A DNA stretch of 64,000 nucleotides from NCBI RefSeq assembly GCF_023016285.1, contig NZ_CP095413.1, positions 372,001 through 436,000 on the forward strand. Reading direction: 5' to 3'. Positions 19,201 to 26,389 of the stretch are shown one piece after another. The stretch is from Muricauda sp. SCSIO 64092 (lineage in GTDB: Bacteria > Bacteroidota > Bacteroidia > Flavobacteriales > Flavobacteriaceae). Position 1 is the first letter of the stretch. Each line of letters starts with the position of its first letter. The notes beneath the pieces were generated by a model that made no database searches, was not told where the DNA came from, and saw only the letters and a list, made by a program, of their open reading frames with translations. The translations under genes were made by a program, and so were the position numbers.

Positions 19201-22148
19201 ACAGTGTTTGGAATGGTCACCTGGGTCAATTGGTTCCCGAGAAAAGCCTGCACTCCAATACTGGTCACACCATCGGGTATGATCACACTGCCCAATTGGT
19301 TCTTGCCAAATGCCCGTTGCCCAATACTGGTAACACTGCCGGGTATGGTCACCTCGGTCAATTTGTTGTTCCAAAAAGCTCTGTCTCCAATACTGGTCAC
19401 ACCATCGGGTATGGTCACGCCGGTCAAGTTCTTGTCCTTAAAAGCCTCATTGCCAATAGCGGTCACCGTATAGGTGGTATTCGTGCTATTATCCATCACC
19501 GTTTCGGTGATGGTGACCTCCGTGGCCGTACCGGTATGGTCCATCACCATGACTTCGGTAGGAGACGTAATTCCATATTTCATGTCATCAACGGTAAAGA
19601 TTCCAAAGCTGATGGATCTGAAGCCCGTCCACCCCGCGGCCAGATATGCGTCTTTAGTCCCCGGAGGGACTATCAGGTCTATTTGGTCACGGCCTGCATA
19701 TTGAAAGGCATCTGCATTGAGTGTTGGTGGACCATTGGCCTCCAACTTCACCAAGCTAAGCCCCGGGTTACCGTAAAAGGCCTGGTACCCTATACTTTCC
19801 ACATGGCCCGGTACGGTAACCGCTGTTAATTTGTTTTGGGCAAAGACCCACTGCCCAATACTGGTGATACCATCGGGTATGGTCACACTGTCCAATTGGT
19901 TGGTGCCAAATGCCCGTTGCCCGAGACTGGTCACACTTTCCGGAATGACAATACTGGCCAATTGGTTCTTATAAAATGCATCTTCCCCAATGCTGGTGAC
20001 CTTGCTTGGCGTGCTCGGCGTATTGATGAAAGTGACCTTGGTCAATTGCTTATTATGAAAAGCCCTATCACCAATGGCGGTCACATCGTAATCGGTGCCG
20101 TCGTGGCTGATTGTTGGGAGTATGGTCACCTCTGTGGACGTACCGGTATGGTCCATCACCATGACATCGGTCTGAGAGGTGATTTCGTATTTGATGCCAT
20201 CAACGGTAAAGACCCCGTAGGTGATGGACCCGAATCCCGTCCAGCCGTTGGTTGGCTCTTTATAAACATCTAGGGCACCCCAGGGTACGACCAGATCAAT
20301 TTGGCCAGGGTTTGTAAAAGGATCACCCTGGAGGACTGGGGGGGTACTGCCCAGCATTGTTACCTGGGTCATTCTTGAAGGTGAATCAGGATGCGTAATA
20401 AAGGCATCGGTTCCTATACTGGTAACACTGGCAGGAATGGTCACACTGGCCAAGTTGTTTCTGCCAAAGGTATTGTCCCCGATGTCATCAATCCCCTCGG
20501 GAATCTCCAAGCTGGCTATGCGATTGTTCCAAAAAGCGGTATGCCCAATACTGGTCACGGTGGTGGGGATCACCACGCTGTTTATGGCGTTGTTCATAAA
20601 GGCCCTAATCCCTATATGGGTAATCCCCTCGGGGATAATTACACTGGTCAATAGGTCACCGTAAAAAGCGCGCTCTCCAATACGGGTAACCTTGTATTCG
20701 GTGCCCTGGTCGCTGACCCTTGGGGGGATGATCAGACTTGGGCCTCCTGCAGTGTCATAGTCTATAACCGTTACTTCCTTATCGGGATCTATTGAATTAA
20801 CCCGGTATGTGATATGATCGACAATGAACGTGTCCCCGATCTTCACAGGTTCCGTGATGGATCTAAAGCCCGTCCATCCATTATCCAAATACCCTTGTCT
20901 CGTGCCCTTGGGGACGACCACATCTATTTGGTCACGGTTTGGATTTTGAAAGGCATCTGCATCGAGGCCTGGGGGATCGTTACGCTTCACTGTCACCAAG
21001 CCAAGGTTTGGATTACCGTAAAAGGCCTGGTACCCTATACTTTCCACATGGCCCGGTATGGTAACCGCTGTTAATTTGTTTTGGGCAAAGACCCACTGCC
21101 CAATACTGGTGATACCATCGGGTATGGCCACACTGTCCAATTGGTTGGTGCCAAATGCCCGTTGCCCGAGACTGGTCACACTTTCCGGAATGACAATACC
21201 GGTCAATTGGTTCTTATAAAATGCATCTTCCCCAATGCTGGTGACCTTGCTTGGCGTGCTCGGCGTATTGATGAAAGTGACCTTGGTCAATTGCTTATTA
21301 TGAAAAACCCTATCACCAATGGCGGTCACATCGTAATCGGTGCCGTCGTGGCTGATTGTTGGGAGTATGGTCACCTCTGTGGACGTACCGGTATGGTCCA
21401 TCATAATGACAGCGGTCTCAGAGGTGATTCCGTATTTGCTGCCATCAACGGTAAAGATCCCATAGGTGATGGACCCGAAGCCCGTCCAGCCGTTGGCTGG
21501 CTCTTTATAAGCATCCAGGGCACCCCTGGGTACGACCAGATCCATTTGGCCAGGGTTTGTAAAAGGATCACCCTGGAGGACTGGGGGGGTACTGCCCAGC
21601 ATTGTTACCTGGGTCATTCTTGAAGGTGAATGAGGATGCGTAATAAAGGCATTGCCACCAATACTGGTAACACTGGCAGGAATGGTCACACTGGCCAAGT
21701 TGTTTCTGCCAAAGGTATTGTCCCCGATGTCATCAATCCCTTCGGGAATCTCCAAGCTGGCTATGCGATTGTTCCAAAAAGCGGTATGCCCAATACTGGT
21801 CACGGTGGTGGGGATCACCACGCTGTTTATGTCGTTGTTCATAAAGGCCCTAATCCCTATATGGGTGATCCCCTCGGGGATAATTACACTGGTCAATAGG
21901 TCACCGTAAAAAGCGTTCTCTCCAATACGGGTAACCTCGTATTCGATGCCCTGGTCGCTGACCCTTGGGGGGATGTTCACCTCCTTTGCAGAACCGGTAT
22001 AGGCCACAATCTCAACTTGGGTTGGAGCGGTATCCGTAATCTTGTATCTGATACCATCAACGGTAAATTGGCCTCCTATATTTTGGCCATAAGCGGTAAG
22101 GCCCGTTAAAAAGATGGAAAGTAATACTAAGTGTAATTGTTTTTTCAT
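16284..22148 (-). CDS. Very large BspA-type LRR surface protein (1954 aa) with type A T9SS sorting domain
   Basis: 1954 residues. The ATG at 22148 begins the signal peptide MKKQLHLVLLSIFLTGL, ending AYGQ (~residue 22). Eight header/LRR/cap blocks are recognisable by headers such as FTVDGIRYKI, FIVDHITYRV, FTVDDMKYGI and FADGGIIYRI; each is followed by LRR_5 repeats and a cap ending GWTGF.SI. The last ~110 residues are an Ala/Ser-rich linker and a type A sorting domain (NVSVYPNPAQDDIHI to RIIVK) nearly identical to that of the genes ending at 6554 and 42366. Blocks 1-2 and 3-4 are an in-frame DNA-level duplication with a 1245-bp (415-codon) period. The protein should be secreted by T9SS and displayed as an elongated LRR solenoid. 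There is no Ig, HYR or enzymatic domain. Confidence 0.9.
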   Translation of the reverse strand: MKKQLHLVLLSIFLTGLTAYGQNIGGQFTVDGIRYKITDTAPTQVEIVAYTGSAKEVNIPPRVSDQGIEYEVTRIGENAFYGDLLTSVIIPEGITHIGIRAFMNNDINSVVIPTTVTSIGHTAFWNNRIASLEIPEGIDDIGDNTFGRNNLASVTIPASVTSIGGNAFITHPHSPSRMTQVTMLGSTPPVLQGDPFTNPGQMDLVVPRGALDAYKEPANGWTGFGSITYGIFTVDGSKYGITSETAVIMMDHTGTSTEVTILPTISHDGTDYDVTAIGDRVFHNKQLTKVTFINTPSTPSKVTSIGEDAFYKNQLTGIVIPESVTSLGQRAFGTNQLDSVAIPDGITSIGQWVFAQNKLTAVTIPGHVESIGYQAFYGNPNLGLVTVKRNDPPGLDADAFQNPNRDQIDVVVPKGTRQGYLDNGWTGFRSITEPVKIGDTFIVDHITYRVNSIDPDKEVTVIDYDTAGGPSLIIPPRVSDQGTEYKVTRIGERAFYGDLLTSVIIPEGITHIGIRAFMNNAINSVVIPTTVTSIGHTAFWNNRIASLEIPEGIDDIGDNTFGRNNLASVTIPASVTSIGTDAFITHPDSPSRMTQVTMLGSTPPVLQGDPFTNPGQIDLVVPWGALDVYKEPTNGWTGFGSITYGVFTVDGIKYEITSQTDVMVMDHTGTSTEVTILPTISHDGTDYDVTAIGDRAFHNKQLTKVTFINTPSTPSKVTSIGEDAFYKNQLASIVIPESVTSLGQRAFGTNQLDSVTIPDGITSIGQWVFAQNKLTAVTVPGHVESIGYQAFYGNPGLSLVKLEANGPPTLNADAFQYAGRDQIDLIVPPGTKDAYLAAGWTGFRSISFGIFTVDDMKYGITSPTEVMVMDHTGTATEVTITETVMDNSTNTTYTVTAIGNEAFKDKNLTGVTIPDGVTSIGDRAFWNNKLTEVTIPGSVTSIGQRAFGKNQLGSVIIPDGVTSIGVQAFLGNQLTQVTIPNTVTSMDRDAFQGNKLIEVTLPGNMTRLEEGVFKNNELTSVTIPDGVTSIGNSAFSQNKFITITISANVERIDQWAFNGSSSIHTIFVEATTPPSIEENTFGDRDQTAVVVPMDKRQGYLDNGWTGFKSISSGIFTVDGIKYGIISSSEVMVLDYISPVAVVTIPPTVAHGPNTYTVTTIGDYAFEKNHLTSVTIPNSVTSIGSDAFYGNQLTSVTIGNNVTRIGSGAFSTNQLTEVTIPGSVNSIGDIAFADNPDLATVITKATVPPSLHAGAFQYPGRHQIDLIVPSCTKDEYLAAGWTGFRSITEPEEGETFADGGIIYRITSLDPSTVTAIDYTGTATNVNIPEMVKGCYTVTTIGNEAFEEKGLTGVTIPNTVTSIGNYAFWNNELTEVTIPGSVTSIGEHAFFSNNLTEVTIGNGVISIGGRAFAHNELTRVTIPGSVRSIGEWAFTYNNLTEVTIGNSVTSIGEYAFMNNQLTSVTLPDSVTSIGEYAFFLNDLTEVTLPGNMTSIESSVFSENDLTSVTIPDSVTSIGNSAFSANDLTEVTIGNNVNSIGDFAFMNNQLTCATIPNSINSIGGSAFANNPDLAGVVTKATDPPALHADAFQNADRDQIDLIVPEGRTGAYLATGWTGFRSITEAKVGGTFTDGGITYQITSLEPYTVMVIDYTGTATDVNIPEMVKGCFTVTRIGDDAFRGGQLTSVVIPNSVTRIGNGAFASNNLTSVTIPNSVESIGYHAFGRNGLTAVTIPNGLTSIEQSTFAGNLLTNVTIPNSVTSIGEWAFSANDLTEVTIPGNVESIGYQAFYYNPNLGLVTVKRNDPPSLHADAFQNRSQIDLIVPVGRKNAYLAAGWTGFKSITEAAGMAGKSAVVQGTSAEASPVESAVAPAHVDVAKANARDNVSVYPNPAQDDIHIGLPDGEALRQVNLYNALGVHVHSANTLQLDIGHLPSGTYIMEIETRAGERVVKRIIVK
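19745..21945. repeat. In-frame 1245-bp tandem duplication inside the 1954-aa LRR gene
   Basis: The stretch ~19745-20700 recurs at ~20990-21945 with a fixed offset of 1245 bp. For example CTGGTGATACCATCGGGTAT starts at 19861 and 21106, and GGCGGTCACATCGTAATCGG at 20076 and 21321. The offset is exactly 415 codons, so the reading frame is kept and two LRR blocks are copied as a unit. A few base changes separate the copies. Confidence 0.8.
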
Positions 22149-22223
22149 TTTGATGGCTTTTTAGATTAATAAATATTAATTCAAAGCAAAAAATGACCAT
22201 ACGAGGGAAATATCCAATAATTG

Positions 22224-22249
22224 GTGCTGAACCCTATTAAAATTGGGAT
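22224..22249 (-). promoter_or_regulatory. GTCCC-N18-CAC element, 76 bp before LRR gene start
   Basis: Reads ATCCC-N18-CAC toward the gene starting at 22148. A plus-strand copy lies 114 bp to its right, facing the barrel gene at 22552. Confidence 0.6.
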
Positions 22250-22362
22250 ATAACAAGGTATTTTGGGGATTTTTAAAAAAGGATCAAGAGAAGTCAAGGA
22301 AGGACTAATGCTACCCAAAAAATATGTCTTTTTATGCCCCTATCACTTTTAATGACCTATCT

Positions 22363-22388
22363 GTCCCAGTTTTAACCCATATGGACAC
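22363..22388 (+). promoter_or_regulatory. Plus-strand GTCCC-N18-CAC element upstream of the beta-barrel gene
   Basis: GTCCC at 22363-22367 and CAC at 22386-22388, then ATTTTATAG. The CAC half lies ~164 bp before the plus-strand gene at 22552. With the minus-strand copy at 22224 it forms a divergent arrangement. Confidence 0.5.
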
Positions 22389-22551
22389 ATTTTATAGTTT
22401 GGTCTTGTGCTAAAGCCCCACTTTTGCCCCCGATAAAAATTTATCCAACACAGTCAATTGGAATGATGGCGTGGTTTTAAATCCATGGCTATTTCCAGGG
22501 CATTGTTGGTCATTTACCAAATTTTATAAAATCAATATTTAAACCATTATT

Positions 22552-23127
22552 ATGAAAAAAAGTTTTTTTATCGTTATGGCCATTATGGGTATGGCTCAAT
22601 TTACACAGGCACAGGAACAGCATAAATTCAGGGCGGGCCTTGACTTGGGATATGCCGTCCCTGACGGTGGTGGCGGGATTCTCGGTGCCATTGAGTTTAA
22701 GTACAATATCATGGACAATATGAATATTGGAATTCTTTTTGAAAGTGCTGTATTGGCAAAAAATATTACGACTGATGCGGCTTCCCTGGAGCTGGAGACT
22801 GAGTTAGGTAGCAACGCATCATATGCGGCAACTTTTGATTATTATTTTAACAATGGTGGTTCTTCATTTGCTCCATTTATTGGGGGTGGTATGGGTTATA
22901 ACGCCTTGGCCAATCTTGAACTGGATTTTTTGGGGGAAACTACTGAAGCAGAGGTTGATGGTAAATTTGGCGGACTTGTCCGTGCAGGTTTTGAGCTTGG
23001 AAAATTACGATTGGCCGCAACTTACCATCTTATTGGGAAATCCGAAATTGGAGAATCAGAAGTAAGTAACTCGTACTTTGGTCTCTCCTTAGGTTTCTAT
23101 CTCGGTGGAGGTAAATGGAAAAAATGA
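22552..23127 (+). CDS. Outer-membrane beta-barrel protein
   Basis: 191 residues with a signal peptide (MKKSFFIVMAIMGMAQ, cut after TQAQ at ~21). The mature part has short glycine-rich beta hairpins (GAIEFKYNIMDNMNIGI, FAPFIGGGMGYNAL, FGGLVRAGFELGKLRLAATY) and ends FGLSLGFYLGGG, typical of small eight-stranded outer-membrane barrels of the OmpA/OmpW-like class. I do not recognise a specific family. It is the only plus-strand gene among the LRR genes, has its own GTCCC-N18-CAC element, and is followed within ~35 bp by a strong terminator, so it is probably monocistronic. Substrate or role unknown. Confidence 0.85.
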   Translation: MKKSFFIVMAIMGMAQFTQAQEQHKFRAGLDLGYAVPDGGGGILGAIEFKYNIMDNMNIGILFESAVLAKNITTDAASLELETELGSNASYAATFDYYFNNGGSSFAPFIGGGMGYNALANLELDFLGETTEAEVDGKFGGLVRAGFELGKLRLAATYHLIGKSEIGESEVSNSYFGLSLGFYLGGGKWKK

Positions 23128-23162
23128 CCCTTTAAAACAACCTAACCTTAACAAAATCAATC

Positions 23163-23191
23163 GGGAGGATATGCATTATCCTCCCTTTTTT
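23163..23191 (+). terminator. Rho-independent terminator after the barrel gene
   Basis: Perfect 9-bp stem GGGAGGATA / TATCCTCCC with a TGCAT loop, followed by six T. Confidence 0.9.
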
Positions 23192-23452
23192 GTTTCCTGA
23201 AAGTGGTGGCAACAAATCCAATGTCAAACAGGATTTGACCCCATAAATCCATCACGGTGGCTTCATCCTCTTTACTCCTTTAAAATCGATTCGTTAAAGG
23301 GCAAACTTTTACAATCAGCATTTATCGCTAAAAAAATCGACCTAAATCGTTACCTGATTCCTATAAATCGGGCTCATCCGTATCGAATCTTACCAATATT
23401 CCACCTCAAAAACAATGCTTTGAGCGAACTAAACCCTTTTAATGCATTACTC

Positions 23453-23478
23453 GTCCCGGTTTTCACCGATATGGGCAC
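23453..23478 (+). promoter_or_regulatory. Plus-strand GTCCC-N18-CAC element
   Basis: GTCCCGGTTTTCACCGATAT then GGGCAC, followed by ATTTTATCGTCCGG. The same tail recurs after the degenerate copy at 37971. No plus-strand gene follows. Confidence 0.4.
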
Positions 23479-23635
23479 ATTTTATCGTCCGGTCTTGTAC
23501 TAAAACTTCACCTTTGTTTCCAATTAAGGACTAACCAACAAAATGGGCAATGGAATAATCGTGTGGGTTAAATCGACCATTGGCTTTATAGGGTAAAGCT
23601 TTTTAAGTTATTGCAATGTTAAGTTAGTTCAGTGA

Positions 23636-23676
23636 GACGGCGGGGATTTGAAACAGTGGTCCCCGTCGTTTTTTTT
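23636..23676 (+). terminator. GC-rich hairpin followed by a T-run
   Basis: GACGGCGGGGA pairs imperfectly with TCCCCGTCG, followed by eight T. It resembles an intrinsic terminator in the plus direction. The same stem (CGACGGGGA / TCCCCGTCG) recurs without the T-run in the three ~270-bp leader repeats. Confidence 0.55.
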
Positions 23677-23840
23677 GCAGCACAATACCCGATACCAATG
23701 ACGTCTACTTACCATACACGAATCAAGGCATTGGAAAACCTGGGGACGAGCCGTATGATTTATGGAAGCATTGGTTTGAAGGTGATACTATGTGGTCCAA
23801 CAATTCTTGAAGAATCGCTCCTTTTGTTGCCAAAAAAGGC

Positions 23841-24965
23841 TTAGTTATGCTTTAATACAACGTGGCCCTTGAGCACATTTTGGCCAATTTCTATGCGGTA
23901 CCAATAGCTTGAAGCGGGAAGTGGACGGTTATTGAAAACACCATCCCAGGAAAAGTTTTTGTCAGTGGATTGGAACAAGGGCTTTGAGGTACGATCAAAG
24001 ATGCTGATTTTAAAAGCATCGACAAACTCCACTCCTTCCAGACTGAAACTATCATTGATACCATCCCCGTTCGGAGTGAAAAAGCGCGGGACGACAATAT
24101 GGACAAACTGCAATTGTACTAAGCCGCAACCACCTTTCCCTCTTACAAAAGCGTTATAAACACCCCCCTGCTGGTTTTCAAAGAGGGGTGTTTCCTGATA
24201 AGCAAGACCATCCAGGGAATATTCAAAATCACCTGAATTGAGGGTAAGAATCGTCAAATCCCGATGATTGGACACTACCTTGTCCAGTATCGGATGGTCA
24301 ATTTGTGAAAGTTGAATCGTTTTGGTGGTTGAACATCCATTTCCTTTGGTGACAGCAACAGTATAGGTACCAGGGGAAGTTACCACGATTTCCTTGGTCG
24401 TTTCCCCGGTGCTCCACAAATAGGAAGCATTGGTCACATCATCTCCTGATAGCGTAACAGACTGCCCTTCGCAGAATGTCAAACTTTCGTGCGAGGACAA
24501 ATCAAGATAAACAATGGAAACTGCGGTTCGTGTATTGGAACTACAATTTGTTGTTTTGCTCACTGCCTCCGCATAATACGTTCCTGAAATTGTTGTGGCG
24601 TATAGCTCGGAATCCCCTGCCAATAGGTTGCCCCCAGTAGGTGCATCATACCAATTGACCAGGACATCATTCGGAACCGAAACCTGAACGCCTCTGGGAT
24701 TATCCACGCAGAGTTCTACATCACCCTGGCTTACGGGCGCATCGGGAATAGCAACAATAGTTACATCAAAAACATTCGAAAAAACACTACATCTTAAATT
24801 TGCCAGATTAATGGCATCCTCGGCAACCTTTACCCTGTAGAAAGTAGCGGTATTGAGCTGGGGTGTTGTGAAAATAGGAGTGGTTTCGCCAACAATATCG
24901 TTCCAAGTTGTTCCATCCGCACTTTCCTGCCATTGATAGGCATGGGTGTGGCGCCCAGCGTAAAA
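23841..24965 (-). pseudogene. 5'-truncated type B T9SS adhesin (Ig-like plus CHU_C domain)
   Basis: About 375 codons stay open, ending in a full CHU_C domain (FFTPNGDGINDSFSLEG to GHVVLKHN). Before it lie Ig-like modules (YQWQESADGTTWNDI, LTFCEGQSVTLSGDD). No start codon or signal peptide exists: the frame enters directly from the 3' end of the glutaredoxin-like gene, whose stop is at 24971-24973, and an in-frame TGA closes the frame just upstream. An initiating GTG at 24705-24707 would give 288 residues, but it lies inside a module and lacks a signal peptide. A larger adhesin gene therefore seems to have lost its 5' part when the glutaredoxin cassette was placed next to it. Likely not exported. 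Confidence 0.75.
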
Positions 24966-24970
24966 CGGTC

Positions 24971-25594
24971 TTAATCTTTTTCCATTTCCTCCATCATCCG
25001 GTCAAAAGTGGTGATCCTGCTGTAGAGCTTTCCCCCCAAACTAATTATGGGGCTGGACAAAGCATCCATCTCTTGGGCCGTTCTGGATAAAAATTGGCCC
25101 AACTGTTCCTTTACTTCTGGGCTTTCGTCCAGGGAAACGCTTCTAAAGATGAAATTTTGGGAATTGAGTTGGTTTACAATGCTATCGCAGGCGTCACAGC
25201 CCTTGGATGTGTAGATGGTGATCTGTTTCTTTGGCCTGATCTTGGGCGGTGGGATATCCAATACCTCGAATTCCTTTTTCAACGCCCGTTTGGATAAACT
25301 GTCATTGGTCTTTAGTGTTTTGGTGTAGATCGGTCGTTTGTCCCGAAGTAAAACAATGGTCTTTAAATGGACCCTGGATGCTGCGGGAACCCTGATCCAT
25401 CTAGGTTTTGCGGCACTCTGTCTAAAATTGGTACCCTTTATCTCAAATAGCACATCATAATCCGTAAACGTCCTGTTCTCGGCAAAAAAAGCGATTCGGT
25501 TCTTGGATTTGGTCTCGGTCACCATGACCGTGCCCTTCTGGGCCCAAGCAAAGGTCGCCATAAGACAGAGCAAAAGGGTCAGCACTGTACGCAT
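24971..25594 (-). CDS. Exported glutaredoxin/thioredoxin-fold protein, copy 1
   Basis: 207 residues from the ATG at 25594, chosen because MRTVLTLLLCLMATFAWAQ is a clean signal peptide; a GTG at 25615 would overlap the upstream gene. The N-terminal ~110 mature residues are beta-rich and unrecognised. Residues ~123-200 form a glutaredoxin-like domain starting KKQITIYTSKGCDACD, with a CDAC active site at 133-136. Presumably a periplasmic thiol-disulfide protein; reaction not established. It is 10 bp downstream of the coiled-coil gene at 25605-25817, so the two form an operon. The paralogue at 28701 shares the redox domain and tail (YSRITTFDRMMEEMEK) but has an unrelated N-terminal half. Its 3' end abuts a truncated adhesin. 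Confidence 0.75.
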   Translation of the reverse strand: MRTVLTLLLCLMATFAWAQKGTVMVTETKSKNRIAFFAENRTFTDYDVLFEIKGTNFRQSAAKPRWIRVPAASRVHLKTIVLLRDKRPIYTKTLKTNDSLSKRALKKEFEVLDIPPPKIRPKKQITIYTSKGCDACDSIVNQLNSQNFIFRSVSLDESPEVKEQLGQFLSRTAQEMDALSSPIISLGGKLYSRITTFDRMMEEMEKD

Positions 25595-25604
25595 GAAATG
25601 TTGA

Positions 25605-25817
25605 TTAGTTCCCACGACTTCTTCTCGGTTGGATTTCTTTCCATAATTTTTTGAAGGTTTCCTCCTTTTTAAAGTGTTTCCGCCATTTTGACTTCACAAA
25701 CTCTTTCTCGGGCGAAAAATTCTTTTTACTCAATATCCTGATATCGGCCATGAGCCCTTTGTTCTCTTCTTCCAGTCTTTTGTTCCTTTCCAGGACTTTT
25801 TGATATAATTTCCACAT
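25605..25817 (-). CDS. Small charged coiled-coil protein, copy 1
   Basis: 70 residues, MWKLYQKVLERNKRLEEENK onward, strongly helical with heptad-like Leu spacing at ~10-30, then SKWRKHF and FKKLWKEIQP. No signal peptide, so cytoplasmic if expressed. A paralogue at 30046-30288 has the same order of motifs. Both copies lie upstream of a glutaredoxin-like gene, which suggests a conserved pair. The frame is open for ~35 codons before the ATG without another ATG. No known family recognised. Confidence 0.6.
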   Translation of the reverse strand: MWKLYQKVLERNKRLEEENKGLMADIRILSKKNFSPEKEFVKSKWRKHFKKEETFKKLWKEIQPRRSRGN

Positions 25818-25928
25818 GTCATTGTGCTGATGGGTACGGGTTGGCTGTTCACATAACTTGGCAATGGCACGGTCAATGCCCGCTGCCTTAAAATCGGTCG
25901 TCCCTCCAAGTCAGGGGAAGTTTCCATA

Positions 25929-25963
25929 ACGACGGGGGACCTTGGAAACCAAGTCCCCGTCGT
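25929..25963 (-). other. Strong GC hairpin in leader repeat 1
   Basis: Arms ACGACGGGGGACCTTGG and CCAAGTCCCCGTCGT with an AAA loop and one mismatch or bulge. There is no T-run on the minus strand, so a transcript structure or site is as likely as a terminator. Confidence 0.6.
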
Positions 25964-26116
25964 CTAACCTCAAATATGGAAAAACCAACTTCGAAAATGA
26001 AAAAGGCCCTCGAAGGTTAACACGTTGCACAGCCAATCCTAATGAAAACCAATCCCATACTTAAGAAGTTGTATCAGGCAAATCTTAATTTTTAACCTCA
26101 TACCATACCAAAAAAA

Positions 26117-26142
26117 GTGTTGTATCCCATAAAATTGGGGAC
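26117..26142 (-). promoter_or_regulatory. GTCCC-N18-CAC element in leader repeat 1
   Basis: Perfect GTCCC and CAC halves, about 300 bp upstream of the coiled-coil/glutaredoxin pair starting at 25817. Confidence 0.5.
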
Positions 26143-26389
26143 GAGAAAGATAGTTGGTGGGACAATGGAAATCTCCATACGAGGACGGGTAGGCCCGATA
26201 TTTTCATCCGCACGAATCGCCCAGAACTTTTTGTGGGTCGGTTGCCGATGCCTTTGCCTAAAACCTGTCGTCCCTGACGGGTTCCCCTCCCTCCAGGGGA
26301 AGGTTTTCGTAACCATCGTTCAGTGCCATGATGGTACAGGGGTATTTGTTCAATACTGCATAAAACCCTTTCCTTTAAGTGTGGGGGAG

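Larger units (their letters stand above)
23192..23840. other. Gene-free spacer with a regulatory relic and a hairpin
   Basis: No coding frame is convincing. It holds a plus-strand GTCCC-N18-CAC element (23453) and a GC-rich hairpin with a T-run (23636-23676) related to hairpins at 25929, 31244 and 33602. Confidence 0.5.
25926..26200. repeat. ~270-bp leader repeat, copy 1
   Basis: Runs from the hairpin at 25929 through AGTCCCCGTCGTC, TATGGAAAAACCAACTT, a block around AAAACCAAT, to the GTCCC-N18-CAC element and GGACAATGGAAATCTCC. It is shared with 31241-31505 and 33600-33850. In each copy the order, read on the minus strand, is element, then ~150 bp, then hairpin, then the downstream gene or remnant. 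Confidence 0.75.

Noticed and set aside
6554..22148. Dense short repeats resembling a CRISPR or satellite array
   Set aside because: The ~69-bp period is the 23-codon LRR unit inside intact reading frames, with no spacers or cas genes.
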